Positions 27,701 to 34,832 of a stretch of DNA of 36,517 nucleotides are shown piece after piece. Below the pieces are notes generated by a model that was not told the DNA's origin, did not search any database, and was given only the letters and a program-made list of their open reading frames with translations. How positions within the stretch are numbered: the first letter of the stretch is position 1; each line of letters begins with the position of its first letter. Source of the DNA: Terriglobales bacterium. Lineage in GTDB: Bacteria > Acidobacteriota > Terriglobia > Terriglobales > Acidobacteriaceae. The stretch spans positions 1-36,517 of the forward strand of contig JAICLA010000003.1 in assembly GCA_025927695.1 (NCBI GenBank). The letters run 5' to 3'. The position numbers and the translations under genes were made by a program.

Positions 27701-28521
27701 CGCTGCTCGATGGCGAGCCGCGCAACAACTTCATAAGCCGCGCTTTGGCGTTCAATCCGCGCGGCGCGTTAAACGGCGCGCATCGCATCGTGATCGCCGG
27801 AACTTATGCCTACCTTCTCTGCGATGCCGGGCTTCAGGTGGTCAGCCTCGATGATCCCCTCCATCCGAAGATCACGGCGACGATTCCCGCCGCTTCCCTG
27901 CCGGATGCGCGAGGCTTATCAATCCAGTTCCGGTATGCATTTGTCGTGGATCGCGAGGGACTGAAGGTGCTCGACGCGACTGACCTAGCGCATCCGACGC
28001 TCGTGCAAGGCGCAACCGTTCCAGTCGAAGACGCTCGCAATATTTATGTTTCGCGCACGTACGCGTTCATCGCCGGCGGCAAGCAAGGTATCGTGATTGT
28101 GGATGTTGAGAAACCCGAGCATCCCAAGCTCGATCAGGTCTTCAACGCGAATGGCGCGTTGAACGACACGCGCGACATCAAGATCGGCATGGTAAGTGCC
28201 AGCCAGTTTGCATTCGTCGCGGACGGCAAGAACGGTATGCGCATCGTGCAGGTGTTCTCTCCGGGAGACAATCCCGAATTTTACGGATTCAGTCCGCGAC
28301 CGACTCCGAAGCTGATCGCGACTTATCGCGGCAAGGGCGAAGCCCTGGCCATCTCCAAAGGTATTGATCGCGACCGCGCAGTGGACGAGAGCGGCAACCA
28401 GCTCGCCGTCTTCGGACGCCGCGGCGCGCGGCCCTTCACGCTAAAAGAGATGCAGAAGATGTATCTCCGCGAAGGCAAACTCTTCACAGTCACAGACACG
28501 CCACCCGGCCCGCCGCAATAA
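24784..28521 (+). CDS. giant multiheme cytochrome c fused to an LVIVD-repeat beta-propeller
   Basis: 1245 residues from ATG 24784; TTG 24769 is in frame but almost at the inferred transcript start. An N-terminal hydrophobic segment (about 8-28, ending near AQAAEPPP) is a signal peptide or anchor. Nine CXXCH heme sites follow: Cys59, 81, 321, 378, 516, 543, 652, 663 and 769. A tenth site at Cys157 reads CGTSGCH (CX4CH). Residues about 830-1195 contain about six LVIVD-type repeats ([52 protein letters not shown] and others), predicting a beta-propeller. The protein is therefore a secreted or outer-surface electron carrier with a binding module. It follows a beta-barrel gene and converges on a decaheme cytochrome with a 6-base gap. 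No catalytic family was recognised. Confidence 0.9.
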   Translation: MRLSTAQIGRLIIALVFAGALVLLVVRAGGKAQAAEPPPQDQGLLGQTQQDADAKSAGCTSCHTKTDSATMHPTGTVRLGCTDCHGGDAGVSVAAGVAAESAGYQQAKKKAHVLPRNKENTSGGANPVRAYADWIKESYDFIRFVNPGDLRVAAQSCGTSGCHTAEVQKVRTSMMTHGAMLWEAGLYNNGAFPYKNAHFGEAYGEDGSPQRLQTWPPPTAEETKTKGVLPFLDPLQRWEVSMPGNALRVFERGGGKRGETANPNPEEDAGRPDVKLGERGFGTELRTDPVFLGLQKTRLLDPLLSFPGTNDQPGDYRGSGCTGCHVVYANDRSTFNSAQYAQYGNEGHSITVDPTIPKNQSGHPLQHVFTRTIPSSQCMSCHVHPGTNMMATYFGYTFWDNEVDDQKMYPKIEHDPTQAELQRAHLRNPEGATARGLWSDVKFLEKTGTPEFNKDLQHTQFADFHSHGWIFRAVYKHDRKGNLLDADGKIVSFTDPDKFAKAVHLKDIHLEKGMQCVDCHFEQDSHGNGKLYGETRNAVEITCIDCHGTISAYANLTTSGPAAPVGGTRLDTLRTSWRQSRFYWRGEKLFQRSVMEQGKEWEVVQVKDTITPGNIHYNEKSRLAKTIQKDGFIWGNSRDMEKLAHGDSRMTCQSCHTSWAPNCFGCHLEMTANQKMPALHNEGQMSRNWTSYNFQVLRDDSYMLGIDGTVTGNKISPVRSACAIIVSSQNANRDWLYFGQQTVSAEGFSGQSFSPFVPHTVRAKETKQCTDCHVSSDKDNNAWMAQLMLQGTNFLNYMGQYIYVAKGDEGFEAVPFQEKDEPQTVIGSDFHRVAYPERYKKFIAHKSQLRTGYEHAGKEVLDLQMRGEYLYAAMGTGGLRIFDIANIDNKDFSERMTTAPVSPLGQRLYVKTKFAADIASPTTLAVDPTRERFPENEEQPIHPIYAYLYVADKNEGLVVIGNTGKAKTPGVATLLDGEPRNNFISRALAFNPRGALNGAHRIVIAGTYAYLLCDAGLQVVSLDDPLHPKITATIPAASLPDARGLSIQFRYAFVVDREGLKVLDATDLAHPTLVQGATVPVEDARNIYVSRTYAFIAGGKQGIVIVDVEKPEHPKLDQVFNANGALNDTRDIKIGMVSASQFAFVADGKNGMRIVQVFSPGDNPEFYGFSPRPTPKLIATYRGKGEALAISKGIDRDRAVDESGNQLAVFGRRGARPFTLKEMQKMYLREGKLFTVTDTPPGPPQ

Positions 28522-28527
28522 ATCTCG

Positions 28528-29904
28528 CTAGTCAGCCTGCCCAGTGAGTTGAGGAATTGTGTACACGGGCTTGAACGGCTTACGCTGCTGCCAATCGTGA
28601 TATTGGTGGCAGAGAAAGCATCCGCTCTCTGCAGATGAATTGCTGGCCCCGCTATGGCAGCTGCGGCACGAATCAATTCCCGGTATCAGTACGTCTGAAG
28701 TCCGCGCGCTGGTCAGCGCGGCAGCGTGGCAGGAATCGCAACGGACAGCCGAGTGGGCGCTGTGATCGAAATACGAATGGCTGAACCAGCGTGTAGGCAT
28801 GGATGCAGGTTGTATCTTCGGCAAACCCAGTTGCGAGTCGTGCGCGTCCGGCGAGGTGGTTTCCGCATGGCATTGCTTACAAGTCTTGCCCCAGAGAAGG
28901 GTTTCATCCGAAGCGACTCTGTCCTTCAGCCAGTCATCAGGACTCTTCGCTTGCAGCGCTACTTGCTGCACGCCTGGAATGCGTCTGGTCGCGGCTTCGG
29001 TCTCGCGCCATGCCGCAGGATTCGTCTTCAAATATTGTGTGAGGGCCGTGCGCACGAACCCATCTACAACAGCCGGCGTCTCATGCGGCACCGAACCTGC
29101 AGCCTTTGTGTCAAAGGGCAACGAGTGGCATGCTATGCAATGCTTGTCATATGAGATTGGGCCCATGAGCGCCTCCCGAGAATCGCGCATGGGGCCTAGC
29201 GGAGCTTCGTTGGCAGACGCATGCTGCCATTGAGCTGAACCGAAGCGCCAGGGACCTTGCTGCTCACCCGAAGGACGATGACAATCCGAACATTCCAGGT
29301 CGACATTGCGAGTCTTTGAGCCCGGAGGCCCAAGCAAGCCAGATTTCATGTGCACCGAGTGGTTGAAAGCGATGGTCGTTAGATCAGGCTTCTTCAAGGC
29401 CGCAAATTCAGGGTGCTGCTTACCAAAACTAAGGATGGCGTTCACCATATGCGGCGAACCGTGCGTGGTCTTTAGATCAGAGTGGCACTGCGTGCAGTTC
29501 TGGTCAGCCGTGCGCGCGAGTTGCACTGAACCCACGTGCTCGGCATGACAGGAGCCGCACGTGGGAGTGAAAGTCACAAGGTCAGCGTGATGTGCGGGCG
29601 CCTGGTGGCAGGTTAAGCAAGCTTGATCCTGTGCATGCTTCCTGAAACCGCCAACGCGCAACGTGCCAACAAAGTTTGCGTGACAAGTGTCACATTGCTT
29701 GCCTAGGACCGCGTGCGCGCGAGACATCTTGCCACTACTGTAAGGAACGCTGTCACCGCGCAAACCCTGGACTCCCAGCCAAGCGAGAAACAATACGGGC
29801 ACGCATGCGGCTAGCAGCGCAAGCGCGAGCTTGCGTCGCGTCCAGGTCTTGAAGTAATTCAAGTCATGGCGCGTTCCGAGTTGTTTAGCCGTGCGTTTGC
29901 GCAT
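28528..29904 (-). CDS. membrane-anchored decaheme cytochrome c
   Basis: 458 residues. An N-terminal cytoplasmic stretch of about 25 residues and one membrane helix (LALALLAACVPVLFLAWLG) anchor a large periplasmic part. It has ten CXXCH sites: CDTCH, CLTCH, CGSCH, CTQCH, CSDCH, CIACH, CKQCH, CDSCH, CRSCH and CFLCH. The first four lie close together in a cytochrome c7/NrfB-like spacing. Many extra histidines (HADL, FNHSVHMKSG, FDHSAH) are available as distal ligands, as in class III type multihemes. It is the last gene of the minus-strand operon, 7 bases after the diheme cytochrome b stop. It probably accepts electrons from that protein at the periplasmic face, like NapC/CymA relays, though it is not of the NapC family. 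Confidence 0.9.
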   Translation of the reverse strand: MRKRTAKQLGTRHDLNYFKTWTRRKLALALLAACVPVLFLAWLGVQGLRGDSVPYSSGKMSRAHAVLGKQCDTCHANFVGTLRVGGFRKHAQDQACLTCHQAPAHHADLVTFTPTCGSCHAEHVGSVQLARTADQNCTQCHSDLKTTHGSPHMVNAILSFGKQHPEFAALKKPDLTTIAFNHSVHMKSGLLGPPGSKTRNVDLECSDCHRPSGEQQGPWRFGSAQWQHASANEAPLGPMRDSREALMGPISYDKHCIACHSLPFDTKAAGSVPHETPAVVDGFVRTALTQYLKTNPAAWRETEAATRRIPGVQQVALQAKSPDDWLKDRVASDETLLWGKTCKQCHAETTSPDAHDSQLGLPKIQPASMPTRWFSHSYFDHSAHSAVRCDSCHAAALTSARTSDVLIPGIDSCRSCHSGASNSSAESGCFLCHQYHDWQQRKPFKPVYTIPQLTGQAD

Positions 29905-29911
29905 CGTCTCT

Positions 29912-30802
29912 CTAGTACCGCAAAGCGACCACCGCGTGGATCAGGCCCAAAACCATTACCGCTGCTGCCAACGGCACATGGCCCAACAGCCAGCTGTGCA
30001 GCCAGCGATGATATTTCGATTGCCGGTCGAGATCGCGTTTTTCCTGGCAAATGTTTTCCAGGTCATTGAATATCTCATGCAACATTTCCGGAGACACCGT
30101 GCGCATCTGCTCGAACAGGAGTTTCGATTCGCGTTCGCTGCGCAAGTTAGAACCGCGCGCACTGCGGGCGGAAAGATAGGGGCGGATCTGGTCAGAATAA
30201 ACTTCAGTCAAATGGCTGCGTGTTTGAGAATTCACTAACTTCAGTGTGAGCGCTGCTATTCGGCGCTCGTTGGACATAGCCGGCGCCAGCAGACCTTCCA
30301 GCGTAGGCGAGAATGCAAGGCGCAATCTATCTGCTTCTTCTACCAGTTGCGCACGCACACGATCGATCTGGTCATAGATGGTCTCCATGGCCACCCGTTC
30401 GGTGATCAGGTTCGGCAGGTAATGTTGCAGCACTGCGCCGAAAATGCCGCTGGCAATGACCAGCGATAGCAGGATCATGAGAATCGTTGTAAGTGAACCA
30501 CCGAGCGAAAATCCCGCATGGAAAAGAATGATGGGATATGAAAGCAGCCCGAGCCACAGATGGCCGCGCATCCACGTCTGCGCGCGCCCGATCCGCCAGG
30601 TGGTGAACCGCTTGCGCAGGCTGAGCAGCGTGGCGAAGATCATCAGTCCATAGCCAACGACTCCGAAAGCAATGCCGATCGCGCTACCGCCGCTCGGACC
30701 ATGCGCAGACTCCAGCGAATAAGGAACGTAGACGGCCAGCGACACGAGGAAGAGGATCGCGGTAACGATGGCCCATCGCTTGTGTGTATGGTCGATGCGC
30801 AA
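29912..30802 (-). CDS. membrane protein, probable diheme cytochrome b with a long cytoplasmic helical domain
   Basis: 296 residues, start TTG at 30802 directly after the TGA of the preceding gene (TGATTG). Hydrophobic helices lie at about 12-30, 42-62, 80-100, 106-128 and 272-294. Two helices each hold histidines 13 residues apart: His81/His95 and His275/His289. This is the arrangement that gives two bis-His b hemes in four-helix bundles such as bc1 cytochrome b and FdnI. The 140-residue segment between helices 4 and 5 is charged and helical (AMETIYDQIDRVRAQLVEEA and onward) and should sit in the cytoplasm, where it could dock the Fe-S protein encoded just upstream. No named family was recognised; the heme assignment rests on spacing. 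Confidence 0.75.
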   Translation of the reverse strand: MRIDHTHKRWAIVTAILFLVSLAVYVPYSLESAHGPSGGSAIGIAFGVVGYGLMIFATLLSLRKRFTTWRIGRAQTWMRGHLWLGLLSYPIILFHAGFSLGGSLTTILMILLSLVIASGIFGAVLQHYLPNLITERVAMETIYDQIDRVRAQLVEEADRLRLAFSPTLEGLLAPAMSNERRIAALTLKLVNSQTRSHLTEVYSDQIRPYLSARSARGSNLRSERESKLLFEQMRTVSPEMLHEIFNDLENICQEKRDLDRQSKYHRWLHSWLLGHVPLAAAVMVLGLIHAVVALRY

Positions 30803-32989
30803 TCAGTCAATCGCCTTCAAATGTTTTTGGTCCACCATGTCAGCAAAGAAGTCGGTGGGCGTGACACGATGCGCGGCGTCATGCGGACATGAGTACACGC
30901 AGCTCGGTTCAGGGTGATCATGGCAAAGATTGCACGATGTGGCCTTACGGATGACTCGAGCTTTCTTCAAACGCGCCTGTGCATCGCCCGCTTGCGCAAA
31001 CACCTCGCCTGACTCTTTAACCGCGAACTCCTGCAGATTGATGTTTCCATACGGACAATTGTTCGCGCAGACACCACAGCCAATGCACCAATCTTCAATA
31101 ATGACTTCCAAAGAATTCTTTCTGCGGATGGCGCCCACCGGGCAGCCGACCATGCATAGCGGGTCGCGGCACTGCCGGCACGACGTGGCGACAAGGTAGT
31201 GATCGAATCGAAGGCCGTCGCGGATGAGGCGCGTGACACCATCATGCGAATCGGCGCAGCCTTTCACGCATTGGTCGCAGCGCGTGCACTTTTCCAGATC
31301 AAGCACGAGCAGGCTCTGCGCTTCCATCAAGCCTTGCTGCAGGAACTGATCGACAGGAACCGTGCTGACCTGTTTGAAACGGTTTTTGTTCTCTCTGATT
31401 CGGTCGTCTGACACGGCTTTGAGTCTGTCCGCGATGTCAGGGAACGTCGCCATCATCTCGTTGAAATCATGCGCGGAGATCTTCACGACTTCCGTGTGGT
31501 CTAGCGCGGAACAGGTCGCAGTACGAACGCCGCCGCCACCGAGCAGACCGATCTCGCCGAAGTAACTTCCCTTTGACAAATAGGCCAGAACCAATTCGCC
31601 GCCAGGATAATGCTCTGTGACTTTCACGAAACCGATGCGGACTAGATAGAAGGCGTCTGCCTTATCGCCTTGTTCAAAGATCACGTCTCCCGGCGCATAA
31701 CGAATGAGTTCAACTTCCTCACGCAAATGCTCGATGAAGTTTGACGTCAGCGTCGAGAAGATGGGCACGCTGCGCAGGTGCGTTTCCAGCGCACGCTGGC
31801 GATAGTTGAGTTCCAGTTGCGCGCGGAAGGTCTTGTTCTTCTGCATCACGTCAAGCACGTTGCGCAGCATCTCTAGCATCACGCAGTCGGTCTCAGCCCG
31901 CACCGTGGCAGAGCGTGGATAGAAACTCATGCAGGTCATCTCGCCGAAGAGTTCGCCGGGACCTAGCTTCGCGACCGGATTGTCATACTCAAGATCAATG
32001 TTGGCGTCGATGGAGATGAATTTCTTGATGAGATTTTCTTCTTCGCGTTGATGGTCCGCGCGGCCTTTAAGCTTGTTTCTCAGCTTGCTGAAAAAACCAT
32101 TGCCGGTGCCTTCCGTATCGACGTGCCCCTGTGGACTGGCCAGGTAGATGTCGACGGTGCCTTCGAGAATATAAAACGCCGTGGAACCGTAATCGCCTTC
32201 ACGGAAAATGATGTCGCCTTTCTTGTAATTGCGCTTCACGATGGCGCCGCGATTCAACTCAAGAAATGTTCCGGATACGCCTTTGAAGACCGGCAGCTGC
32301 AGCAGCTCTTTTACGTCGAGCGAGAGGCCTTCGTCTTCCTGTAAGTGCTGGCCCACTACCTTCTTGTTAGTCAGCGCGCCCGTGGGACAAGAGACCATAC
32401 ACTCACCGCATGAGACGCAGGACGAACTGCCCATGGGCGAATCCATATCAAATGAGATGGCCGCGGCGTAGCCTTTGCCTTGACGAGCAATGACATTGTT
32501 ATGCCGCACTTCGCCGCAAGCACGGATACAGCGGTCGCAGAGGATGCACGCAGAGTGGTCCACCAAAATGCTAAGGGAAGATTCGTCTTGGCCGCGCGGT
32601 GCGGCGCGTTTGGTGAAACGCGACTCGCTCACGCCATAAAGCTGCGCGAAGGTCTCGAGTTCGCAGTCGCCGGAATGTTGCTGGCGTACACAGGGGCTGG
32701 GGTGATCTGCGACCAGCAGTTCCACCAGGCTGCTGCGCGCTGCCTGAATCTCAGCAGTGTTGGTCTTCACCTGCATGTTCTGGTCGCATTGGCGGATGCA
32801 CGATGCCGCATAGACGCGTGCACCGACATCGACCACACATAAGCGGCAAACCGCCACGGGGCCCTCGTTCTGCTGATGGCAGAGCGTGGGGATGGGAATG
32901 TCATGCATTCGCGCGGCGTCAAAGATCGTGGTGCCGATAGGCACTTCGACCTTGCGGCCGTCAATAGTGAGATGGACCATATCGCTCAT
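30803..32989 (-). CDS. multi-cluster iron-sulfur protein with two cyclic-nucleotide-binding domains
   Basis: 728 residues, no signal peptide. Residues 1-80 form a HoxU/NuoG-type 2Fe-2S domain (Cys37, 48, 51, 64). At 96-109 the His-Cys3 cluster motif reads HPSPCVRQQHSGDC, with Gln103 where the middle Cys should be. Two 4Fe-4S motifs follow (Cys148-158 and 191-201, CVSCGECMVSCP). Two CRP-like cyclic-nucleotide domains come next, at about 228-395 and 405-535. Each keeps the FGE (348-350, 477-479) and Arg (359, 489) of the phosphate-binding cassette. The C-terminus (565-705) is a DmsB/HybA-like ferredoxin with four 4Fe-4S motifs. The first codons overlap the NuoEF-like gene by 4 bases. It probably links the NADH flavoprotein to the membrane cytochrome, possibly gated by cAMP or a similar nucleotide. 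Confidence 0.92.
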   Translation of the reverse strand: MSDMVHLTIDGRKVEVPIGTTIFDAARMHDIPIPTLCHQQNEGPVAVCRLCVVDVGARVYAASCIRQCDQNMQVKTNTAEIQAARSSLVELLVADHPSPCVRQQHSGDCELETFAQLYGVSESRFTKRAAPRGQDESSLSILVDHSACILCDRCIRACGEVRHNNVIARQGKGYAAAISFDMDSPMGSSSCVSCGECMVSCPTGALTNKKVVGQHLQEDEGLSLDVKELLQLPVFKGVSGTFLELNRGAIVKRNYKKGDIIFREGDYGSTAFYILEGTVDIYLASPQGHVDTEGTGNGFFSKLRNKLKGRADHQREEENLIKKFISIDANIDLEYDNPVAKLGPGELFGEMTCMSFYPRSATVRAETDCVMLEMLRNVLDVMQKNKTFRAQLELNYRQRALETHLRSVPIFSTLTSNFIEHLREEVELIRYAPGDVIFEQGDKADAFYLVRIGFVKVTEHYPGGELVLAYLSKGSYFGEIGLLGGGGVRTATCSALDHTEVVKISAHDFNEMMATFPDIADRLKAVSDDRIRENKNRFKQVSTVPVDQFLQQGLMEAQSLLVLDLEKCTRCDQCVKGCADSHDGVTRLIRDGLRFDHYLVATSCRQCRDPLCMVGCPVGAIRRKNSLEVIIEDWCIGCGVCANNCPYGNINLQEFAVKESGEVFAQAGDAQARLKKARVIRKATSCNLCHDHPEPSCVYSCPHDAAHRVTPTDFFADMVDQKHLKAID

Positions 32990-34713
32990 GCGCGTTTCCC
33001 CTCAAAGCACACACCCGCAGGACACTGGCGATTCAATATGTGCGCGTCAATCTCTGGGCGGAAATGTTTGATGACCGACTGAATAGGAGCAGGCAATATC
33101 TGGCCTAATCCGCAAATGGATGTTTGCCGCAGCGTGTGAGACAGCTCGTCGAGCAGCGGCATGTCGCTGGCAGTGAAGCGGCCTTGCGTCCATCCGGTGA
33201 GCATGTCCACCATTTTTTGCGAACCTACGCGGCACGGCACGCACTTGCCGCAGGATTCATTCCGATAGAACTTCACCGCGTTCAGCGCCATGTCAAGCAT
33301 GCAGGTACCTTCGGCACAGACTACGATAGCGCCCGAGCCCACCATGGAGCCGGCCTTCGCCATCACGTTCCAATCGAGAGGAAGATCAAGCATCGAGGCG
33401 GGCAGATATCCTGACGAAGGGCCTGACGGCGCGTAGCCCACGATCTTCTTGCCCGCCGGCGGCCCGCCTGCGTAGTTGTTGATCAACTCGGTGTAAGTAG
33501 TCCCCATGGGCACCTCGAACACGCCGGGGTTCACCACATCGCCGCTCACGCCGACGAACTTCAGCCCGAATGCGCCATTCTTGCCGTGGGACTTATACCA
33601 GGCGGAGCCTTTTGCCAGGATTGCGGTCGCGAAGGCAAAAGTCTCTACGTTGTTGATCACGGTGGGCTTGTTCCATAGCCCATGCATAACAGGAAAGGGT
33701 GGCTTGTTGCGCGGCTCTGAGCGCTTGCCTTCGATCGCTTCGAGCAGCGCAGTCTCCTCCCCGCAGATGTATCCGCCTGGACTTACAAAGATGGAGAGAT
33801 CAAAGCCGAGTCCCGACACAAGGATATTCGGCCCTAGGATCTTCTTCTCATAGCAACGGTCGATCTCTTTTTGCAGGATGTGTTCCTGCTCTTCGTACTC
33901 ATGCCGGATGTAGAGAATGCCTTTTTTCGCGCCGGTGATCAGGCCTGCAATGATCATGCCCTCGATCACCAGATGCGGCAGATGCGTCATGATGAAGCGA
34001 TCTTTGATGGTGCCGGGTTCGCTTTCGTCCGCATTGCAGACGATGAATTTCTCGTCGCCCGCGGCGTCACGTACAGCTTCCCACTTCATGCCGGTAGGAA
34101 ATCCGGCGCCGCCCATGCCGCGTAGCGCGCTGTCACGCAACACCCCGATGGCTTCAGCCCATTTTGGCGCAGCAAGCAAATCCTGGAGAACTTTGTAAGG
34201 CCGCTGGCCTTCGTAAGGATCTGTGAGCAATGTGGGCGACGCGGCCCCGTTATGCGCCGCCTTCGTGGGGTGGCCTAGCAGCGCTTGATCAATCAGATCG
34301 CCGGCCGAGGAAACCGTCAGGTGGTCGTAATAATCATCGCCGATGCTCATGGCCGGAGCGTGATCGCATCGGCCAAGGCACGAGGCAGGACGCAAGGTGA
34401 AATCGACATCTGCAGTCGTGCGGAACCGGTCCTTGATGCCTGCAAACAGTTTGTCTGAGCCGCGGAGATGGCAGCTCATGTCCGTGCACACATTCACGTT
34501 CACCTTGGCGGGCTTCTGCAAATAAAAGTGCGGATAAAAACTGGCGACCGTATAAACGTTTTTTACGTCAATGCCGCGGCGCTCCGCCACCTGCTTCATC
34601 TGAGCCGCAGGCAGAAAGCCATACACTCGCTGGATATGCTTCAGTTCCGCGAATATGCCTTCGAGCTTGCGGTCGGCCACGGGGCCCCGCGCTGGTGACG
34701 TGCTGGTTGTCAA
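32986..34713 (-). CDS. fused NuoE-NuoF NADH-oxidising flavoprotein (HoxEF-like)
   Basis: 575 residues from TTG 34713, which has GGAG 7 bases ahead. The frame runs upstream to 34761, but that would start ahead of the promoter. Residues 15-150 are a NuoE thioredoxin-like 2Fe-2S domain with all four ligands (Cys76, Cys81, Cys112, Cys116). Residues 165-575 are NuoF: the FMN/NADH site has RGMGGAGFPTGMKW, CNADESEPGTIKDR and GGYICGEETALLEAIEG, and the 4Fe-4S ligands are ESCGKCVPC and SICGLG. It oxidises NADH (or NADPH) and feeds Fe-S centres. No NuoG catalytic-fold partner, hydrogenase or proton-pumping subunit is nearby. It is the first gene of the four-gene operon. Confidence 0.93.
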   Translation of the reverse strand: MTTSTSPARGPVADRKLEGIFAELKHIQRVYGFLPAAQMKQVAERRGIDVKNVYTVASFYPHFYLQKPAKVNVNVCTDMSCHLRGSDKLFAGIKDRFRTTADVDFTLRPASCLGRCDHAPAMSIGDDYYDHLTVSSAGDLIDQALLGHPTKAAHNGAASPTLLTDPYEGQRPYKVLQDLLAAPKWAEAIGVLRDSALRGMGGAGFPTGMKWEAVRDAAGDEKFIVCNADESEPGTIKDRFIMTHLPHLVIEGMIIAGLITGAKKGILYIRHEYEEQEHILQKEIDRCYEKKILGPNILVSGLGFDLSIFVSPGGYICGEETALLEAIEGKRSEPRNKPPFPVMHGLWNKPTVINNVETFAFATAILAKGSAWYKSHGKNGAFGLKFVGVSGDVVNPGVFEVPMGTTYTELINNYAGGPPAGKKIVGYAPSGPSSGYLPASMLDLPLDWNVMAKAGSMVGSGAIVVCAEGTCMLDMALNAVKFYRNESCGKCVPCRVGSQKMVDMLTGWTQGRFTASDMPLLDELSHTLRQTSICGLGQILPAPIQSVIKHFRPEIDAHILNRQCPAGVCFEGKRA

Positions 34714-34732
34714 AGATTGTCTCCGGTGGGGG

Positions 34733-34761
34733 ATTATAATCTGCCCCGCGGGACCTACCAA
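34733..34761 (-). promoter_or_regulatory. sigma-70 promoter of the NADH-cytochrome operon
   Basis: On the minus strand TTGGTA (34761-34756) and a perfect TATAAT (34738-34733) are separated by exactly 17 bases. Transcription would begin near 34726, leaving a 13-base leader with GGAG before the TTG start at 34713. This also argues against the longer ORF start at 34761. Confidence 0.7.
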
Positions 34762-34832
34762 TCGGCAATGTTACTGAGCATGTGCATTAATAAAAAGCTA
34801 GCCAAATTCGCCCCGGTCTCGGCTAGACTGTC

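Noticed and set aside
32986-34713. Complete respiratory complex I operon
   Set aside because: Only NuoE, NuoF and a HoxU/NuoG-front are present; no NuoB, C, D, H, J-N genes are in the window, and b and c cytochromes follow instead.
32986-34713. Bidirectional NAD-reducing hydrogenase (HoxEFUYH)
   Set aside because: No HoxY or HoxH [NiFe] subunit or maturation gene lies nearby, although the E-F-U part resembles it.
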